A stretch of DNA of 64,000 nucleotides from Sulfitobacter sp. M39 (GCF_021735935.1 NZ_WMDZ01000001.1:1736001-1800000), one strand, 5' to 3'; shown: positions 32,045 to 43,060, counted from the first letter of the stretch. Made by a program: numbers and translations. The notes: generated by a model from the letters alone, not told the origin.

Positions 32045-35000
32045 ATGCCCAACACCAGCGCAGCCCCCCGCACCCCCAAGCGGAGACGACTTTGGCAGGC
32101 CACCAAATGGTCTCTGCTGGTTATTTCGCTGATTGTTGCCGCCATCGCGGGGACGGCCATCTATATGATCCGCAGCCCCATTGTCGTCCCAGAATGGCTC
32201 GAGACGCGCATTGAAGAGCGGTTTGCCAAAGATATGCCGCTCGCGCGGATCGGGTTCGGCGAGATGGTGTTGATTGTGGACGAAGGGTGGCGCCCGCGCG
32301 TTCGGCTGCGCGACGTGAATATCACCAACCCCCAAGGGGTTAGCTTTGCTGCCTTCCGTGAAGTGCGCGCCAGTTTTTCCATCCAAGGCCTGTTGGCGGG
32401 TGATGTGCAGCCGCGCGATATTGCGATGTCGGGCGTGGTGGCCAATCTGCGACGCGATAAAGATGGCCGCGTCGCGCTGAGCGCGGCAAGCGGGACCGCC
32501 CCGGCAGAGCGGCGGGCGGCCACGATGCCGCAGTTGATCGGCCAGCTTGATACGGTGTTCGAGACGAAGGCGCTGTCGCGTCTGCGATCGATAGAGCTGC
32601 GCGCCTTGACCTTGCGCTATACCGATCTGCAGTCCGACAGGATGTGGACGGTGGACGGCGGGCGGCTGTTGCTGGACCGTGAAGGCGATAACCTGCGGAT
32701 GACGGCCGAGCTCGCCGTTTTGGGCGGGGGGACGGATGTGGCCACGCTTTCCGCCAACTACAGCAGCAAAATCGGCGATACCGCGTCGCAGTTCGGTGTG
32801 AATTTCGACGGGGTGAGCGCGGGTGACATCGCGGTGCAGAACCCGGCTTTCGCTTGGTTGAAAGTGCTGCGTGCGTCCATCTCTGGTTCGGTGCGCAGCA
32901 GTCTTGACGAGGACGGCACCTTTGAGCCGCTGAACGCTACGCTGCAGATCGGGGCCGGGGTGGTTCAGCCTAATGAACGTGCTACGCCGATTCCATTTGA
33001 CGGGGCCCGCAGCTATTTCAGCTATGACCCAGATCAGCGTCTGCTGCGTTTTGACGAGCTTTCGGTCGAAAGCAAATGGGTGTCGGGCCGGATCGAGGGG
33101 GCCGCAAGTCTGGGTATTGATGACAGCGGCAAACTGAGCGCGCTGGTCGCTCAGCTCCGCCTGCGCGATCTGGTGGCTGACCCTGCCGATATTTATGACG
33201 CCCCTGTGTCGATCGAGGGGGCCGATCTGGATGCCAAAATCACGCTCAACCCCTTTCACATGTCCGTCGGACGCATGGATATCGTTGACGGGGGCACGAC
33301 GCTGAACCTGTCGGGCGATTTGAAGGCAGGCCCGCAAGGGTGGCAAGTAGCGCTGGATGCAGGATTGAACGCGTTGAAACCGGAACGCTTGCTTGAGCTT
33401 TGGCCGGAAAACATGAAACCGAAAACCCGTAGGTGGGTCGAGGAAAACGTTTACGCAGGCGCGCTGAGCGACGTTGACCTCGCCTTTCGTTTGACACCGG
33501 GAGAGGCACCGCAAACCTACCTCGACTTCGATTTCCGGGGTGCCGAGGTGCGCTTTTTGCGCACTATGCCCAATATTACCAAGGGCAGCGGCCACGCTAG
33601 CCTTTCGCGCAATCGTTTCGTCGTCAGCGTCGATGCTGGGAAGATTACACCGCCAAATCAAACGCCTGTGTTGGTTGACGGATCGTCGTTCATCATGCCC
33701 GATGTTACCGTTAAAGATGGCCCGCCCGGCATTGTGCGGCTTCAGGCCAATGCCGACGTGACATCTGTTCTGTCGCTGCTGAACCGGCCGCCGTTGCTCG
33801 CGATGGACAAGGCCAACCTGCCGGTCGATATCGCCGACGCAACTGCTGATTTGACGGGCACGCTTTCGTTTCCGATGAAGAAAGGGTCCGACCCAAAGCT
33901 GACGATCTTTGACATCAAAGGCACACTTTCCGGCGTTGAAAGTGACCGTTTGGTAAAAGGGCGGTCCCTGCGGGTTCCGCAGTTGAGTCTTACGGCTTCC
34001 AATAGTGGACTGACCCTTGAAGGCGAGGGGACATTGGATGGCGTGGCGTTCGATGGCGGCTGGACCCAACCGTTTGGCAAACCTGGCGCGGCAAGTAGCG
34101 TCAGAGCCGATATTGCACTGAACGCTCAGACGCTGGAAACGTTTAAGATTGCGCTGCCGCCTGAAACGGTTAGCGGCGAAGGCCGCGCATGGTTTGCCCT
34201 GGATTTGGTTAAAGGTGAAACGCCAGAGTTTTCCATCACATCCGACCTTCGCGGGCTGCGTGTTAGTGTGCCGCAAATCGGCTGGACGAAACCGGCGCAG
34301 CAAGTGGGAAACCTTGAAGTTTCGGGCCAGTTGGGAGCTGTGCCGAAGGTTGAGAGCTTGAGCATTTCGGCGCCTGGGCTTACGGCACGGGGGAACGTGG
34401 CGCTGACGCCAAACGGCTCTTTGGATCGCTTGCGGTTTAATCGTTTGTCCGTGGGCGGTTGGCTTGATACACCCGTTGACTTGATCGGGCAGGGGGCGGG
34501 TCGACCGGTGCAGGTTGTTGTCCGCGGCGGGACGCTTGATATGCGCAAAGCAAAGCTCGGAAAGACCGAACCAAGCGGCGTTGCCGGCCCACCAATGTTG
34601 CTGACTTTGGATCGGTTGCAGGTGACCGATACGATTGCGCTGACCCAGATGAAAGGGGAGTTCGACGTCGCCCGCGGCATGGATGGTCGTTTCTCCGCAA
34701 CCTTGAATGGCGGCACCGGGGTATCGGGGCGGATCATTCCCAAGGACGGGCGCAATGCTGTGCAGCTGAGCGCGGCGGACGCGGGCGGCGTTCTGCGCTC
34801 GGCCAACATCGCGCGTCAGGTCCAGGGGGGCACGCTTTCCCTGACCTTGGTTCCAGTTGGCGACGGTGGTGCGTTTAATGGGCGAGCCGAAATTACAGAC
34901 GTGAGGATCAAGGATGCGCCAACAATTGCCGCGCTTGTAAATGCTGTGTCTGTGGTCGGTTTGATCAACGAATTGAATGGCGACGGCATTTATTTCGATA

Positions 35001-35401
35001 CTGTTGATGCCGATTTTCGTCTTTCTCCGGATCGGGTCACTTTGACCCAGGCGAGCGCGACTGGTGCATCGCTGGGAATTTCCATGGATGGGGTCTTTGC
35101 CACCGATACAGGGCAGATGGCACTGCAGGGGGTTATCTCTCCGGTGTATATGTTGAACGGTATCGCAAGTTTTCTGACCCGAAAGGGCGAGGGCCTTTTG
35201 GGATTTAACTACTCCATCGGGGGGACGGTCAAGAATCCGTCGGTATCGGTGAACCCGCTTTCTGGCTTTGTGCCCGGTGCCTTGCGGGATATTTTCCGCA
35301 GCGATCCGCCGACGTTGCCCGTGCAGCCAGGGGAACCACAGCCAAACCCCGTGCCACCCGAGCCACAGAAACCAGTTGCTCAACGCTTTGAGGGGCGCTA
35401 A
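32045..35401 (+). CDS. Large AsmA-like envelope protein (YhdP/DUF3971 type)
   Basis: 1118 residues. One N-terminal membrane helix (about 20-42), then a very long repetitive beta-rich periplasmic body and a C-terminal AsmA-like region (LTLVPVGDGGAFNGRAEITDVRIKDAP, GISMDGVFATDTGQMALQGVISPVYMLN, YSIGGTVKNPSVSVNPLSGFVPGALR). Proteins of this group form bridge-like tubes thought to move phospholipids to the outer membrane. The C-terminal tail is Pro rich. queA starts 9 bases after its stop. The complementary strand is open for 1,443 codons here, which is explained by codon usage and not a gene. Confidence 0.88.
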   Translation: MPNTSAAPRTPKRRRLWQATKWSLLVISLIVAAIAGTAIYMIRSPIVVPEWLETRIEERFAKDMPLARIGFGEMVLIVDEGWRPRVRLRDVNITNPQGVSFAAFREVRASFSIQGLLAGDVQPRDIAMSGVVANLRRDKDGRVALSAASGTAPAERRAATMPQLIGQLDTVFETKALSRLRSIELRALTLRYTDLQSDRMWTVDGGRLLLDREGDNLRMTAELAVLGGGTDVATLSANYSSKIGDTASQFGVNFDGVSAGDIAVQNPAFAWLKVLRASISGSVRSSLDEDGTFEPLNATLQIGAGVVQPNERATPIPFDGARSYFSYDPDQRLLRFDELSVESKWVSGRIEGAASLGIDDSGKLSALVAQLRLRDLVADPADIYDAPVSIEGADLDAKITLNPFHMSVGRMDIVDGGTTLNLSGDLKAGPQGWQVALDAGLNALKPERLLELWPENMKPKTRRWVEENVYAGALSDVDLAFRLTPGEAPQTYLDFDFRGAEVRFLRTMPNITKGSGHASLSRNRFVVSVDAGKITPPNQTPVLVDGSSFIMPDVTVKDGPPGIVRLQANADVTSVLSLLNRPPLLAMDKANLPVDIADATADLTGTLSFPMKKGSDPKLTIFDIKGTLSGVESDRLVKGRSLRVPQLSLTASNSGLTLEGEGTLDGVAFDGGWTQPFGKPGAASSVRADIALNAQTLETFKIALPPETVSGEGRAWFALDLVKGETPEFSITSDLRGLRVSVPQIGWTKPAQQVGNLEVSGQLGAVPKVESLSISAPGLTARGNVALTPNGSLDRLRFNRLSVGGWLDTPVDLIGQGAGRPVQVVVRGGTLDMRKAKLGKTEPSGVAGPPMLLTLDRLQVTDTIALTQMKGEFDVARGMDGRFSATLNGGTGVSGRIIPKDGRNAVQLSAADAGGVLRSANIARQVQGGTLSLTLVPVGDGGAFNGRAEITDVRIKDAPTIAALVNAVSVVGLINELNGDGIYFDTVDADFRLSPDRVTLTQASATGASLGISMDGVFATDTGQMALQGVISPVYMLNGIASFLTRKGEGLLGFNYSIGGTVKNPSVSVNPLSGFVPGALRDIFRSDPPTLPVQPGEPQPNPVPPEPQKPVAQRFEGR

Positions 35402-35410
35402 CCGGCGATT

Positions 35411-36475
35411 ATGAAACTCAGTGATTTTGATTTTGCCTTGCCTGAACGCCTGATCGCGACGCGGCCTGCGGTCCCGCGGACTGCAGCTAAGATGTTGGTG
35501 GCGCAAGGGGATTCTATTATAGATAGCACCGTGGCCAATATCGCCGACTGGTTGCGCCCGGGTGATCGGCTTGTGTTGAACGATACCCGCGTTATTCCCG
35601 CGCGGCTGACCGGATACCGCAGCCGTGATAGCGCCCAAGGGCATGTTCAGGCGCGTATCGAAGTGACGTTGCTGGAGCCGCGCGGCGGTTCTGATTGGAC
35701 TGCATTGGTTAAGCCGCTCAAAAAGCTTAAGATTAACGAAACCGTAGTTTTCAGCAGTGACCTTTCCGCGCGACTTGAAGCGATTGAGGACGGTCAGGCC
35801 GTCCTGCGGTTCAACTGTACAGGACCTGATTTCGATGCCGCGCTTAATACCGCGGGTGCGATGCCATTGCCGCCGTACATTGCAGGCAAGCGCCCTGCTG
35901 ACGCGCAGGATTTGACGGACTATCAAACGGTTTTTGCAAAGAATGCCGGTGCCGTCGCGGCACCGACGGCCTCGCTTCACTTTGACCAGCCGCTGCTTGA
36001 CCGTCTTGCCGAAATGGGGGTGCATTTTAGTCATGTGACCCTCCACGTGGGGGCCGGGACCTTCCTTCCGGTCAAGGTAGACGACATTTCCGACCATAAG
36101 ATGCACAGCGAATGGGGCCATGTAAGCGCGCAAGCCGCTGCTGAAATCCGCGACACGAAGGCGGCCGGCGGGCGGGTCATACCCGTCGGCACCACGGCCT
36201 TGAGGTTGGTTGAAACCGCAGCGCGCCCGGGGGAGATCCAGCCGTGGGAAGGAGATACGGATATCTTCATTACCCCGGGCTTCGAATTTAATGTCGCGGA
36301 TGCGTTGATGACAAATTTTCATCTTCCAAAATCGACCCTAATGATGCTCGTGTCGGCTTTGATGGGGCAGAAAACTGTACAAAACATTTACGATCATGCG
36401 ATTGAATCAAATTATCGGTTTTTTTCCTATGGCGACGCATCATTGTTATTTCCTAAGACGCAAATAAGCGCCTGA
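35411..36475 (+). CDS. queA: S-adenosylmethionine:tRNA ribosyltransferase-isomerase QueA
   Basis: 354 residues. Adds the cyclopentene precursor from SAM to preQ1 in tRNA, penultimate step of queuosine synthesis. Start [19 protein letters not shown], then [40 protein letters not shown] and the C-terminal [19 protein letters not shown] are diagnostic. Follows the AsmA-like gene by 9 bases; a CAGGGGG/CACCCCCTG hairpin lies after its stop (36484-36503). Confidence 0.97.
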   Translation: MKLSDFDFALPERLIATRPAVPRTAAKMLVAQGDSIIDSTVANIADWLRPGDRLVLNDTRVIPARLTGYRSRDSAQGHVQARIEVTLLEPRGGSDWTALVKPLKKLKINETVVFSSDLSARLEAIEDGQAVLRFNCTGPDFDAALNTAGAMPLPPYIAGKRPADAQDLTDYQTVFAKNAGAVAAPTASLHFDQPLLDRLAEMGVHFSHVTLHVGAGTFLPVKVDDISDHKMHSEWGHVSAQAAAEIRDTKAAGGRVIPVGTTALRLVETAARPGEIQPWEGDTDIFITPGFEFNVADALMTNFHLPKSTLMMLVSALMGQKTVQNIYDHAIESNYRFFSYGDASLLFPKTQISA

Positions 36476-36549
36476 ATGTCGTTCAGGGGGGTGACACCCC
36501 CTGCGATCGCGGTCAGGGAGAGATCACGTCGCGTTAAAGGATTCGTAAG

Positions 36550-37812
36550 ATGTTTCAGGTACTGACCAGCGCATGGGCGCTTTTGTTGGGCATGTGTTTG
36601 TTGATGGTCGGCAATGGCATGCAAGGCACACTCTTGGGGATTCGCGGCGGGATTGAGGCATTTTCGACATTTGAAATGTCGATCGTTATGTCGGCATATT
36701 TCGTGGGCTTTTTGGGCGGCTCGCGTATGGCACCGGGGATGATCCGCCGGGTCGGGCACGTCCGCGTTTTCGCGGCGCTTGCGTCGATGATTTCGGCCGT
36801 GATGATCCTATACCCGACCTTCCCGAATGTTGCGGTCTGGTCCGTCGGACGCGTGTTGATTGGATTTTGTTTTTCAGCCGTTTATGTGACAGCTGAAAGT
36901 TGGCTAAACAATGCTGCTACAAACGAAAACCGGGGTCAGGCGTTGTCGCTTTATATGATCGTGCAGACGTTCGGGATCGTGATTGCACAGGCGTTGCTTC
37001 TGACCGCAGACCCATCGGGCTTTGTGCTGTTCGTTATTCCATCGGTCTTGGTAAGCGTCGCAGTCACACCCATTTTGTTATCGATCAGCCCGACCCCTGC
37101 ATTTGATACAACAAAACCCATGAGCTTACGCGAACTGGCGGGTTTTTCGCCACTGGGGTGTGTCGGGATGTTCCTGCTGGGCGGGATATTTTCGGCACAG
37201 TTCGGCATGGCATCCGTATACGGTGCCGAAGCCGGGCTGACCGTGGCCCAGATTTCTATTTTCGTAGCGACATTCTTCGTCGGGTCGGTCGTGCTGCAAT
37301 ATCCGATCGGATGGATGTCCGACCGGATGGACCGTCGTCTGCTGATCGTGATTACCTCAATTATTGGCGGCATCGGTTCCGTGGTGGGTATGCTGCTTGG
37401 TCATAATTTCCCGATACTTCTGATGACCGCTTTTGTGGTGGGCGGCATGTCTAACCCACTGTATTCACTCCTTATTGCACACACGAATGACTTTCTTGAG
37501 CATGAAGATATGGCTGCGGCATCTGGTGGTATGATCTTTATTAACGGGCTTGGGGCAATTTTGGGGCCCGTGATCACCGGTTGGATGATGGGTACGGCGC
37601 TTGGACCAGGCGGCTTTTACCTGTTCACGGCGGTCCTGTTTTTCGCGCTGTCGATGTACGCATCGTATCGTGCGACCGTGCGCCCTGCCATACCTGCGGA
37701 TGAAACCGGGAACTATATCCCGATTTACCCTGCCGCGACGACTGTGGCCGTAGAGCTGGCTCAGGAGTATGCCATCGAAAACGAACAAACGATCGAGGCA
37801 GAGACGCCCTAG
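36550..37812 (+). CDS. MFS transporter (YcaD-like)
   Basis: 420 residues with about 12 hydrophobic segments. Similar in outline to E. coli YcaD-type transporters: SAYFVGFLGGSRMAPGMIRRVGHVRVFA (MFS loop 2-3 region), VYVTAESWLNNAATNENRGQALS, and in the second half SDRMDRRLLIVI. Substrate unknown. The C-terminal 40 residues are polar and cytosolic. Preceded by a 74-base gap that contains a short hairpin after queA. Confidence 0.88.
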   Translation: MFQVLTSAWALLLGMCLLMVGNGMQGTLLGIRGGIEAFSTFEMSIVMSAYFVGFLGGSRMAPGMIRRVGHVRVFAALASMISAVMILYPTFPNVAVWSVGRVLIGFCFSAVYVTAESWLNNAATNENRGQALSLYMIVQTFGIVIAQALLLTADPSGFVLFVIPSVLVSVAVTPILLSISPTPAFDTTKPMSLRELAGFSPLGCVGMFLLGGIFSAQFGMASVYGAEAGLTVAQISIFVATFFVGSVVLQYPIGWMSDRMDRRLLIVITSIIGGIGSVVGMLLGHNFPILLMTAFVVGGMSNPLYSLLIAHTNDFLEHEDMAAASGGMIFINGLGAILGPVITGWMMGTALGPGGFYLFTAVLFFALSMYASYRATVRPAIPADETGNYIPIYPAATTVAVELAQEYAIENEQTIEAETP

Positions 37813-37894
37813 ACGTTTCGCCAAATCGATACATCTTATGTCCAATGCAAATCGAAAGGTTTGAACGTATCTGTGGATAAAGGGGCGCAAGAGT

Positions 37895-38461
37895 ATGAAA
37901 ACAGCAGAAGAGGTCCGTCGGTTTTGGATTGACGATGTCGGCCCCAAAGGTTGGTACGCCGTAGACGATAAGCTGGACGCCACCATCCGCGCGCAGTTTA
38001 TGGACACGTGGAGCTTGATCGGGACTGGCCGTCTGGACCGGTGGCTGACTGATGCCAAAGGTACATTGGCCTATCTCATCCTTGCAGATCAGTTCCCCCG
38101 CAATATGTTTCGCGGTCAGGGGAAGGCGTTTTCCACCGATATTCGTGCTCTGCGCGCGGCGCAGGCAGCGGTGCGTAAAGAATGGGATAGGCTGGTTGAC
38201 GTCCCAGAGCGGCAGTTTTTTTACCTACCGTTCATGCATTCCGAAAGTCTTGTTGACCAGGATCACTGCGTTCGGCTGCTTTGCGACCGGATGCCTGACG
38301 CCAATGACACGCTTTTGCACGCACGTGCGCATCGTCAGGTTATCAGAAGTTTTGGTAGGTTTCCCTATCGCAACACTGCGTTAGAGCGTCGAAACACCCC
38401 AGCTGAAGCTGATTATCTTGACGCTGGCGGGTACGCATTTACCCTGCGATCCATGGAGTGA
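37895..38461 (+). CDS. DUF924 family protein
   Basis: 188 residues, DUF924 (tetratricopeptide-like helical fold). Diagnostic segments: ADQFPRNMFRGQGKAFSTD, RQFFYLPFMHSESLVDQD and FGRFPYRNTALERRNTPAE. The family is widespread, soluble and without known activity. GGGGCGCAAGAG precedes the ATG. Located between an MFS transporter and lpd without obvious functional link. Confidence 0.87.
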   Translation: MKTAEEVRRFWIDDVGPKGWYAVDDKLDATIRAQFMDTWSLIGTGRLDRWLTDAKGTLAYLILADQFPRNMFRGQGKAFSTDIRALRAAQAAVRKEWDRLVDVPERQFFYLPFMHSESLVDQDHCVRLLCDRMPDANDTLLHARAHRQVIRSFGRFPYRNTALERRNTPAEADYLDAGGYAFTLRSME

Positions 38462-38517
38462 TCCGTCCTATGTGCGTCGGGCCAACGACAAGGATTCTCC
38501 GAGTTGCTGATGTGCGC

Positions 38518-38539
38518 GAGATAGTTTACCACTAAACTA
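38518..38539 (+). promoter_or_regulatory. Palindromic operator of lpd (shared with the PDH operon)
   Basis: GAGATAGTTTA-CCAC-TAAACTA, perfect 7-base arms TAGTTTA/TAAACTA, centred about 39 bases before the lpd ATG. Matches the element upstream of pdhA at 18 of 22 positions, in the same orientation relative to the gene. Confidence 0.7.
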
Positions 38540-38568
38540 AATTTCAATACGTGCTGCGAGGTTGCATA

Positions 38569-39963
38569 ATGGCTGCGAAATCCTTTGATCTGATCGTGAT
38601 TGGTGCGGGACCGGGGGGCTATGTTGCGGCCATCCGGGGCGCGCAGCTGGGGCTGTCGGTCGCCATTGTAGAGCGGGAACATCTAGGCGGCATTTGTCTT
38701 AACTGGGGCTGTATCCCGACCAAAGCTCTGTTGCGGTCGTCGGAAGTGTTCCATCTGATGCAACGCGCGAGCGAATTTGGTCTGAAGGCAGACAATATCG
38801 GCTATGATCTGGAGGCAGTTGTCAAACGGTCGCGCAAGGTTGCGGGGCAGCTGTCCGGCGGTATCGGGCATTTGATGAAAAAGAACAAAGTCTCGGTCTT
38901 CATGGGCGCGGCGACGTTAGCGGGCAAAGATAAAGTGTCGGTTAAATCGAAAGACGGGGAAGAGACGCTGACGGCCAAGAATATCGTACTGGCGACCGGT
39001 GCGAGGGCACGCAACCTGCCTGGGCTGGAAGCAGACGGAAAACGCGTGTGGATGTACAAGGATGCCTTGCAGCCGCCCCATATGCCGAAAAAGCTGCTGG
39101 TGATCGGGTCTGGCGCGATCGGTATCGAATTCGCCAGCTTTTACAACACCTTGGGCGCTGATACGACCGTGGTTGAGGTAATGGATCGTATCCTTCCCGT
39201 CGAGGATGAAGAGATCAGCAAATTCGCGAAAAAGCAGTTCGAAAAACAGGGCATGAAGATCATGCAGAAGGCCGTCGTCAAGCAGCTGGACCGCGCTGAT
39301 GACAAGGTCACTGCCCATATCGAAACTGGCGGTAAGGTGAGCAAGCATGAATTCGACACGGTGATCTCGGCCGTGGGTATTGTTGGCAATGTCGAGGATC
39401 TTGGGCTGGAAGATCTGGGCGTGAAAATTGATCGGACCCATGTTGTGACCGATGAATATTGCCGGACCGGCGTGGAGGGACTGTATGCCATCGGTGACAT
39501 CGCCGGTGCCCCTTGGTTGGCGCATAAGGCCTCGCACGAGGGGGTGATGGTCGCCGAACTGATTGCGGGTCAACACGCGCACCCGGTCAAACCGGAATCC
39601 ATCGCCGGCTGCACCTATTGTCACCCGCAGGTCGCGTCCGTCGGGTATACGGAAGCCAAGGCGAAAGAGCTTGGCTTTGACGTCAAGGTGGGTCGCTTCC
39701 CCTTCATCGGGAATGGCAAAGCGATTGCCCTTGGCGAGCCCGAGGGGATGATCAAAACCGTCTTTGACGCTAAAACAGGCGAATTGCTTGGCGCGCATAT
39801 GGTAGGCGCCGAGGTGACCGAGCTGATCCAGGGCTATGTCGTGGGGCGTCAGCTTGAGACCACCGAAGAAGACCTGATGAACACCGTCTTCCCGCACCCG
39901 ACCTTGTCAGAAATGATGCATGAATCCGTGCTCGATGCTTACGGCCGCGTTATCCATATGTAG
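38569..39963 (+). CDS. lpd: Dihydrolipoamide dehydrogenase (E3)
   Basis: 464 residues. Reoxidises lipoyl groups with FAD and NAD+. FAD motif VIGAGPGGYVAAIRGAQLG, redox disulfide GGICLNWGCIPTKALL (Cys-x4-Cys), NAD motif VIGSGAIGIEF, and the catalytic His-Glu near the C terminus (FPHPTLSEMMHESV). No lipoyl domain. The ATG at 38569 follows GAGG by 7 bases. It probably serves PDH because both share an operator. Confidence 0.97.
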   Translation: MAAKSFDLIVIGAGPGGYVAAIRGAQLGLSVAIVEREHLGGICLNWGCIPTKALLRSSEVFHLMQRASEFGLKADNIGYDLEAVVKRSRKVAGQLSGGIGHLMKKNKVSVFMGAATLAGKDKVSVKSKDGEETLTAKNIVLATGARARNLPGLEADGKRVWMYKDALQPPHMPKKLLVIGSGAIGIEFASFYNTLGADTTVVEVMDRILPVEDEEISKFAKKQFEKQGMKIMQKAVVKQLDRADDKVTAHIETGGKVSKHEFDTVISAVGIVGNVEDLGLEDLGVKIDRTHVVTDEYCRTGVEGLYAIGDIAGAPWLAHKASHEGVMVAELIAGQHAHPVKPESIAGCTYCHPQVASVGYTEAKAKELGFDVKVGRFPFIGNGKAIALGEPEGMIKTVFDAKTGELLGAHMVGAEVTELIQGYVVGRQLETTEEDLMNTVFPHPTLSEMMHESVLDAYGRVIHM

Positions 39964-40074
39964 CCTTTGCCCGCGCATAGCGGGGTCCTGATCTTTGCAA
40001 CGCCCGGTGACATATTCAATGTTGCCGGGCGTTTGCCGTCGTAATGGTAGCCCAAAATGCGTCGCGATAATGTC

Positions 40075-40089
40075 GTTCCCCTTGTGTTC
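40075..40089 (+). promoter_or_regulatory. LexA box of uvrA
   Basis: GTTC-CCCTTGT-GTTC, an exact match to the alphaproteobacterial SOS box GTTC-N7-GTTC, 64 bases before the uvrA start and overlapping a weak -35 candidate (TTGTGT at 40082). Confidence 0.85.
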
Positions 40090-40152
40090 TAATTTTTCCG
40101 TTGGAGAATCCGTAGCACGCACCTATGTACTAAGCGTTAACGGGGGTCCGAT

Positions 40153-43035
40153 ATGGCTGAGCTAAAGAACATCGAAGTGCGCGGCGCGCGCGAGCACAAT
40201 CTAAAGAACATCGACGTGGATATTCCGCGCGACAAGCTGGTTGTGATTACCGGGCTTTCCGGATCGGGTAAATCGAGCCTCGCGTTCGATACGATCTATG
40301 CCGAAGGGCAGCGGCGCTATGTGGAATCGCTCAGCGCCTATGCGCGGCAATTCCTCGATATGATGCAGAAACCCGATGTGGATCACATCAGTGGCCTGTC
40401 GCCAGCGATTTCAATCGAACAGAAGACCACGTCGAAAAATCCCCGCTCTACCGTGGGGACGGTCACCGAGATCTATGACTATATGCGCCTGCTTTTTGCG
40501 CGCGTCGGCACGCCATACTCCCCTGCGACCGGCAAGCCGATCGAGGCGCAGCAGGTGCAGGATATGGTCGACCGTGTGATGACCATGCCTGAAGGGACGC
40601 GCGCTTATTTGCTGGCCCCGATCATTCGTGACCGGAAGGGCGAGTACCGCAAAGAGTTCCTTGAACTGCGCAAACAGGGCTTTCAGCGGGTAAAAGTGAA
40701 TGGCGACTTTTACGAGTTGGACGAGCCGCCCACGCTGGACAAAAAGTTCCGCCATGACATCGACGTGGTTGTCGACCGCATCGTGGTCCGCGAAGGGCTA
40801 GAGACGCGCTTGGCGGATTCCCTGCGGACAGCGCTTGATCTGGCCGATGGGATCGCCGTGCTGGAAACCGCCCCGACTGAGGGCGAGCCCGAGCGTCATA
40901 CCTTCAGCGAAAAATTCGCCTGTCCTGTCAGCGGCTTCACAATCCCCGAGATCGAGCCGCGTCTGTTTTCATTCAACGCTCCTTTCGGTGCCTGTCCGTC
41001 CTGTGATGGTCTGGGCAAAGAATTATTTTTTGATGAACGCCTTGTGGTGCCCGACCAGAACCTCAAGGTCTATGACGGTGCGCTGGCACCGTGGCGCAAG
41101 GGTAAGTCCCCGTATTTCAAGCAAACTATCGAAGCCATCGCAAAACACTATCAATTTAGCGAAAATACGCGATGGAAAGACCTGCCCGAGAAGGTGCAGC
41201 AGGTGTTCCTGCACGGCTCCGGCAAGGAAGAGATCAAGTTCCGCTATGACGAAGGCGGCCGAGTGTACGAGGTCAGCCGCGTTTTCGAAGGGGTGATCCC
41301 CAATATGGAGCGCCGCTACCGCGAGACAGATAGCAACTGGATCCGCGAAGAATTCGAACGCTACCAGAACAACCGCCCCTGTGGCACCTGCAACGGCTAC
41401 CGCCTGCGTCCCGAAGCGCTTGCGGTCAAGATCGGCCCGTCGGATGGCGATAGCGATACGTTGCTGCATGCCGGACAAGTCGTTGAAATGTCTATTCGGG
41501 AAGCCTTTGACTGGTGCACCAAAGTGCCCGATTATCTGACCGTTCAGAAGAACGAAATCGCGCGCGCGATCCTCAAGGAAATTCGCGAACGGCTGGGATT
41601 CCTGAACAATGTCGGGTTGGAATATCTGACGCTGGCACGCTCTAGCGGGACGCTTAGCGGGGGGGAAAGCCAACGTATTCGGCTTGCGTCGCAGATCGGG
41701 TCGGGGCTGACGGGGGTGCTTTACGTGCTTGACGAACCCTCGATCGGGCTGCACCAGCGCGATAATGACCGCTTGCTCCAGACGCTGAAAAACCTGCGGG
41801 ATCAGGGCAATACGGTCATTGTCGTTGAACATGATGAAGAGGCGATCCGCGAGGCGGATTATGTTTTCGATATCGGGCCGGGGGCCGGTGTGCACGGCGG
41901 GCAGGTGGTCAGCCACGGGACATCGCAAGAGGTCGCAAATGATCCGAATTCGCTGACAGGGCAATACCTTACCGGCAAACGCGAGATCGCGGTGCCCGCC
42001 AAACGGCGCAAGGGCAACAAAAAGAAAATTCGCGTGGTCAAGGCAACGGGGAACAACCTTCAGAATGTCACGGTCGACTATCCATTGGGCAAATTCGTCT
42101 GCGTGACGGGTGTGTCAGGCGGTGGCAAATCGACCCTGACGATCGAGACCTTGTTCAAGACCGCATCGATGAACCTGAACGGGGCGCGCCAGACGCCCGC
42201 GCCGTGCGAGACGATTAAGGGGTTGGAGCATCTGGACAAGGTGATCGACATTGACCAGCGCGCCATCGGGCGCACGCCGCGGTCCAACCCGGCGACCTAT
42301 ACCGGTGCCTTCACCCCGATCCGCGACTGGTTCGCCGGTCTGCCCGAAGCCAAGGCGCGCGGGTACAAGCCCGGGCGTTTCAGCTTTAACGTCAAGGGCG
42401 GACGCTGCGAGGCCTGTCAGGGCGACGGTGTGATCAAGATCGAGATGCACTTCCTGCCGGATGTCTATGTCGAATGTGAAACCTGCAAAGGCCAGCGCTA
42501 TAACCGCGAAACGCTTGAGGTGAAGTTCAAGGGCAAGTCCATCGCTGACGTGCTGGATATGACTGTCGAGGACGCGCAGAGCTTCTTCCAGGCGGTCCCC
42601 AGCATCCGCGAAAAAATGGATGCACTAATGCGTGTGGGCTTGGGCTACATCAAGGTGGGTCAGCAGGCGACGACGCTGTCGGGCGGGGAGGCGCAGCGCG
42701 TCAAATTGTCGAAAGAGCTCAGCAAACGCTCTACGGGGCGGACGTTGTATATCCTGGATGAACCGACCACGGGTCTGCACTTTGAAGACGTGCGCAAACT
42801 GCTAGAGGTGCTGCACGAGCTGGTGGATCAGGGCAATACTGTGGTCGTCATTGAACACAACCTCGACGTCATCAAAACCGCGGACCATATCATCGACATT
42901 GGCCCAGAAGGCGGCGATGGCGGCGGGCAGGTGGTCGCGACCGGCACGCCTGAACAGGTCGCCGAGGTCGAGGGGAGCTATACCGGCCACTACCTCAAGC
43001 CGATGCTCGCTCCGCGTAAGGTTGCTGCCGAATAG
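40153..43035 (+). CDS. uvrA: UvrABC system protein A
   Basis: 960 residues, the DNA-damage sensor of nucleotide excision repair. Two ABC ATPase halves: Walker [15 protein letters not shown] (about 33) and [14 protein letters not shown] (about 650); signatures [16 protein letters not shown] and [16 protein letters not shown]; zinc-binding CPVSGF...CPSCDGLG and [11 protein letters not shown]...[13 protein letters not shown]-controlled by the LexA box upstream; a terminator follows the stop. Confidence 0.98.
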   Translation: MAELKNIEVRGAREHNLKNIDVDIPRDKLVVITGLSGSGKSSLAFDTIYAEGQRRYVESLSAYARQFLDMMQKPDVDHISGLSPAISIEQKTTSKNPRSTVGTVTEIYDYMRLLFARVGTPYSPATGKPIEAQQVQDMVDRVMTMPEGTRAYLLAPIIRDRKGEYRKEFLELRKQGFQRVKVNGDFYELDEPPTLDKKFRHDIDVVVDRIVVREGLETRLADSLRTALDLADGIAVLETAPTEGEPERHTFSEKFACPVSGFTIPEIEPRLFSFNAPFGACPSCDGLGKELFFDERLVVPDQNLKVYDGALAPWRKGKSPYFKQTIEAIAKHYQFSENTRWKDLPEKVQQVFLHGSGKEEIKFRYDEGGRVYEVSRVFEGVIPNMERRYRETDSNWIREEFERYQNNRPCGTCNGYRLRPEALAVKIGPSDGDSDTLLHAGQVVEMSIREAFDWCTKVPDYLTVQKNEIARAILKEIRERLGFLNNVGLEYLTLARSSGTLSGGESQRIRLASQIGSGLTGVLYVLDEPSIGLHQRDNDRLLQTLKNLRDQGNTVIVVEHDEEAIREADYVFDIGPGAGVHGGQVVSHGTSQEVANDPNSLTGQYLTGKREIAVPAKRRKGNKKKIRVVKATGNNLQNVTVDYPLGKFVCVTGVSGGGKSTLTIETLFKTASMNLNGARQTPAPCETIKGLEHLDKVIDIDQRAIGRTPRSNPATYTGAFTPIRDWFAGLPEAKARGYKPGRFSFNVKGGRCEACQGDGVIKIEMHFLPDVYVECETCKGQRYNRETLEVKFKGKSIADVLDMTVEDAQSFFQAVPSIREKMDALMRVGLGYIKVGQQATTLSGGEAQRVKLSKELSKRSTGRTLYILDEPTTGLHFEDVRKLLEVLHELVDQGNTVVVIEHNLDVIKTADHIIDIGPEGGDGGGQVVATGTPEQVAEVEGSYTGHYLKPMLAPRKVAAE

Positions 43036-43060
43036 CGTTGCCGCCACTGCGGTAGACACA

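Noticed and set aside
31991..36322. A 1,443-codon open frame on the minus strand opposite the AsmA-like gene and queA
   Set aside because: It runs in the exact antisense register of both real genes, so it only needs the sense codons TTA, CTA and TCA to be absent. These are rare in this G+C-rich genome. The translation is Arg/His/Gln rich with no domain, and the sense strand has clear families.
36484..36503. CAGGGGG/CACCCCCTG hairpin after queA as a terminator
   Set aside because: No T run follows and the MFS gene starts 47 bases on; recorded only as a hairpin.
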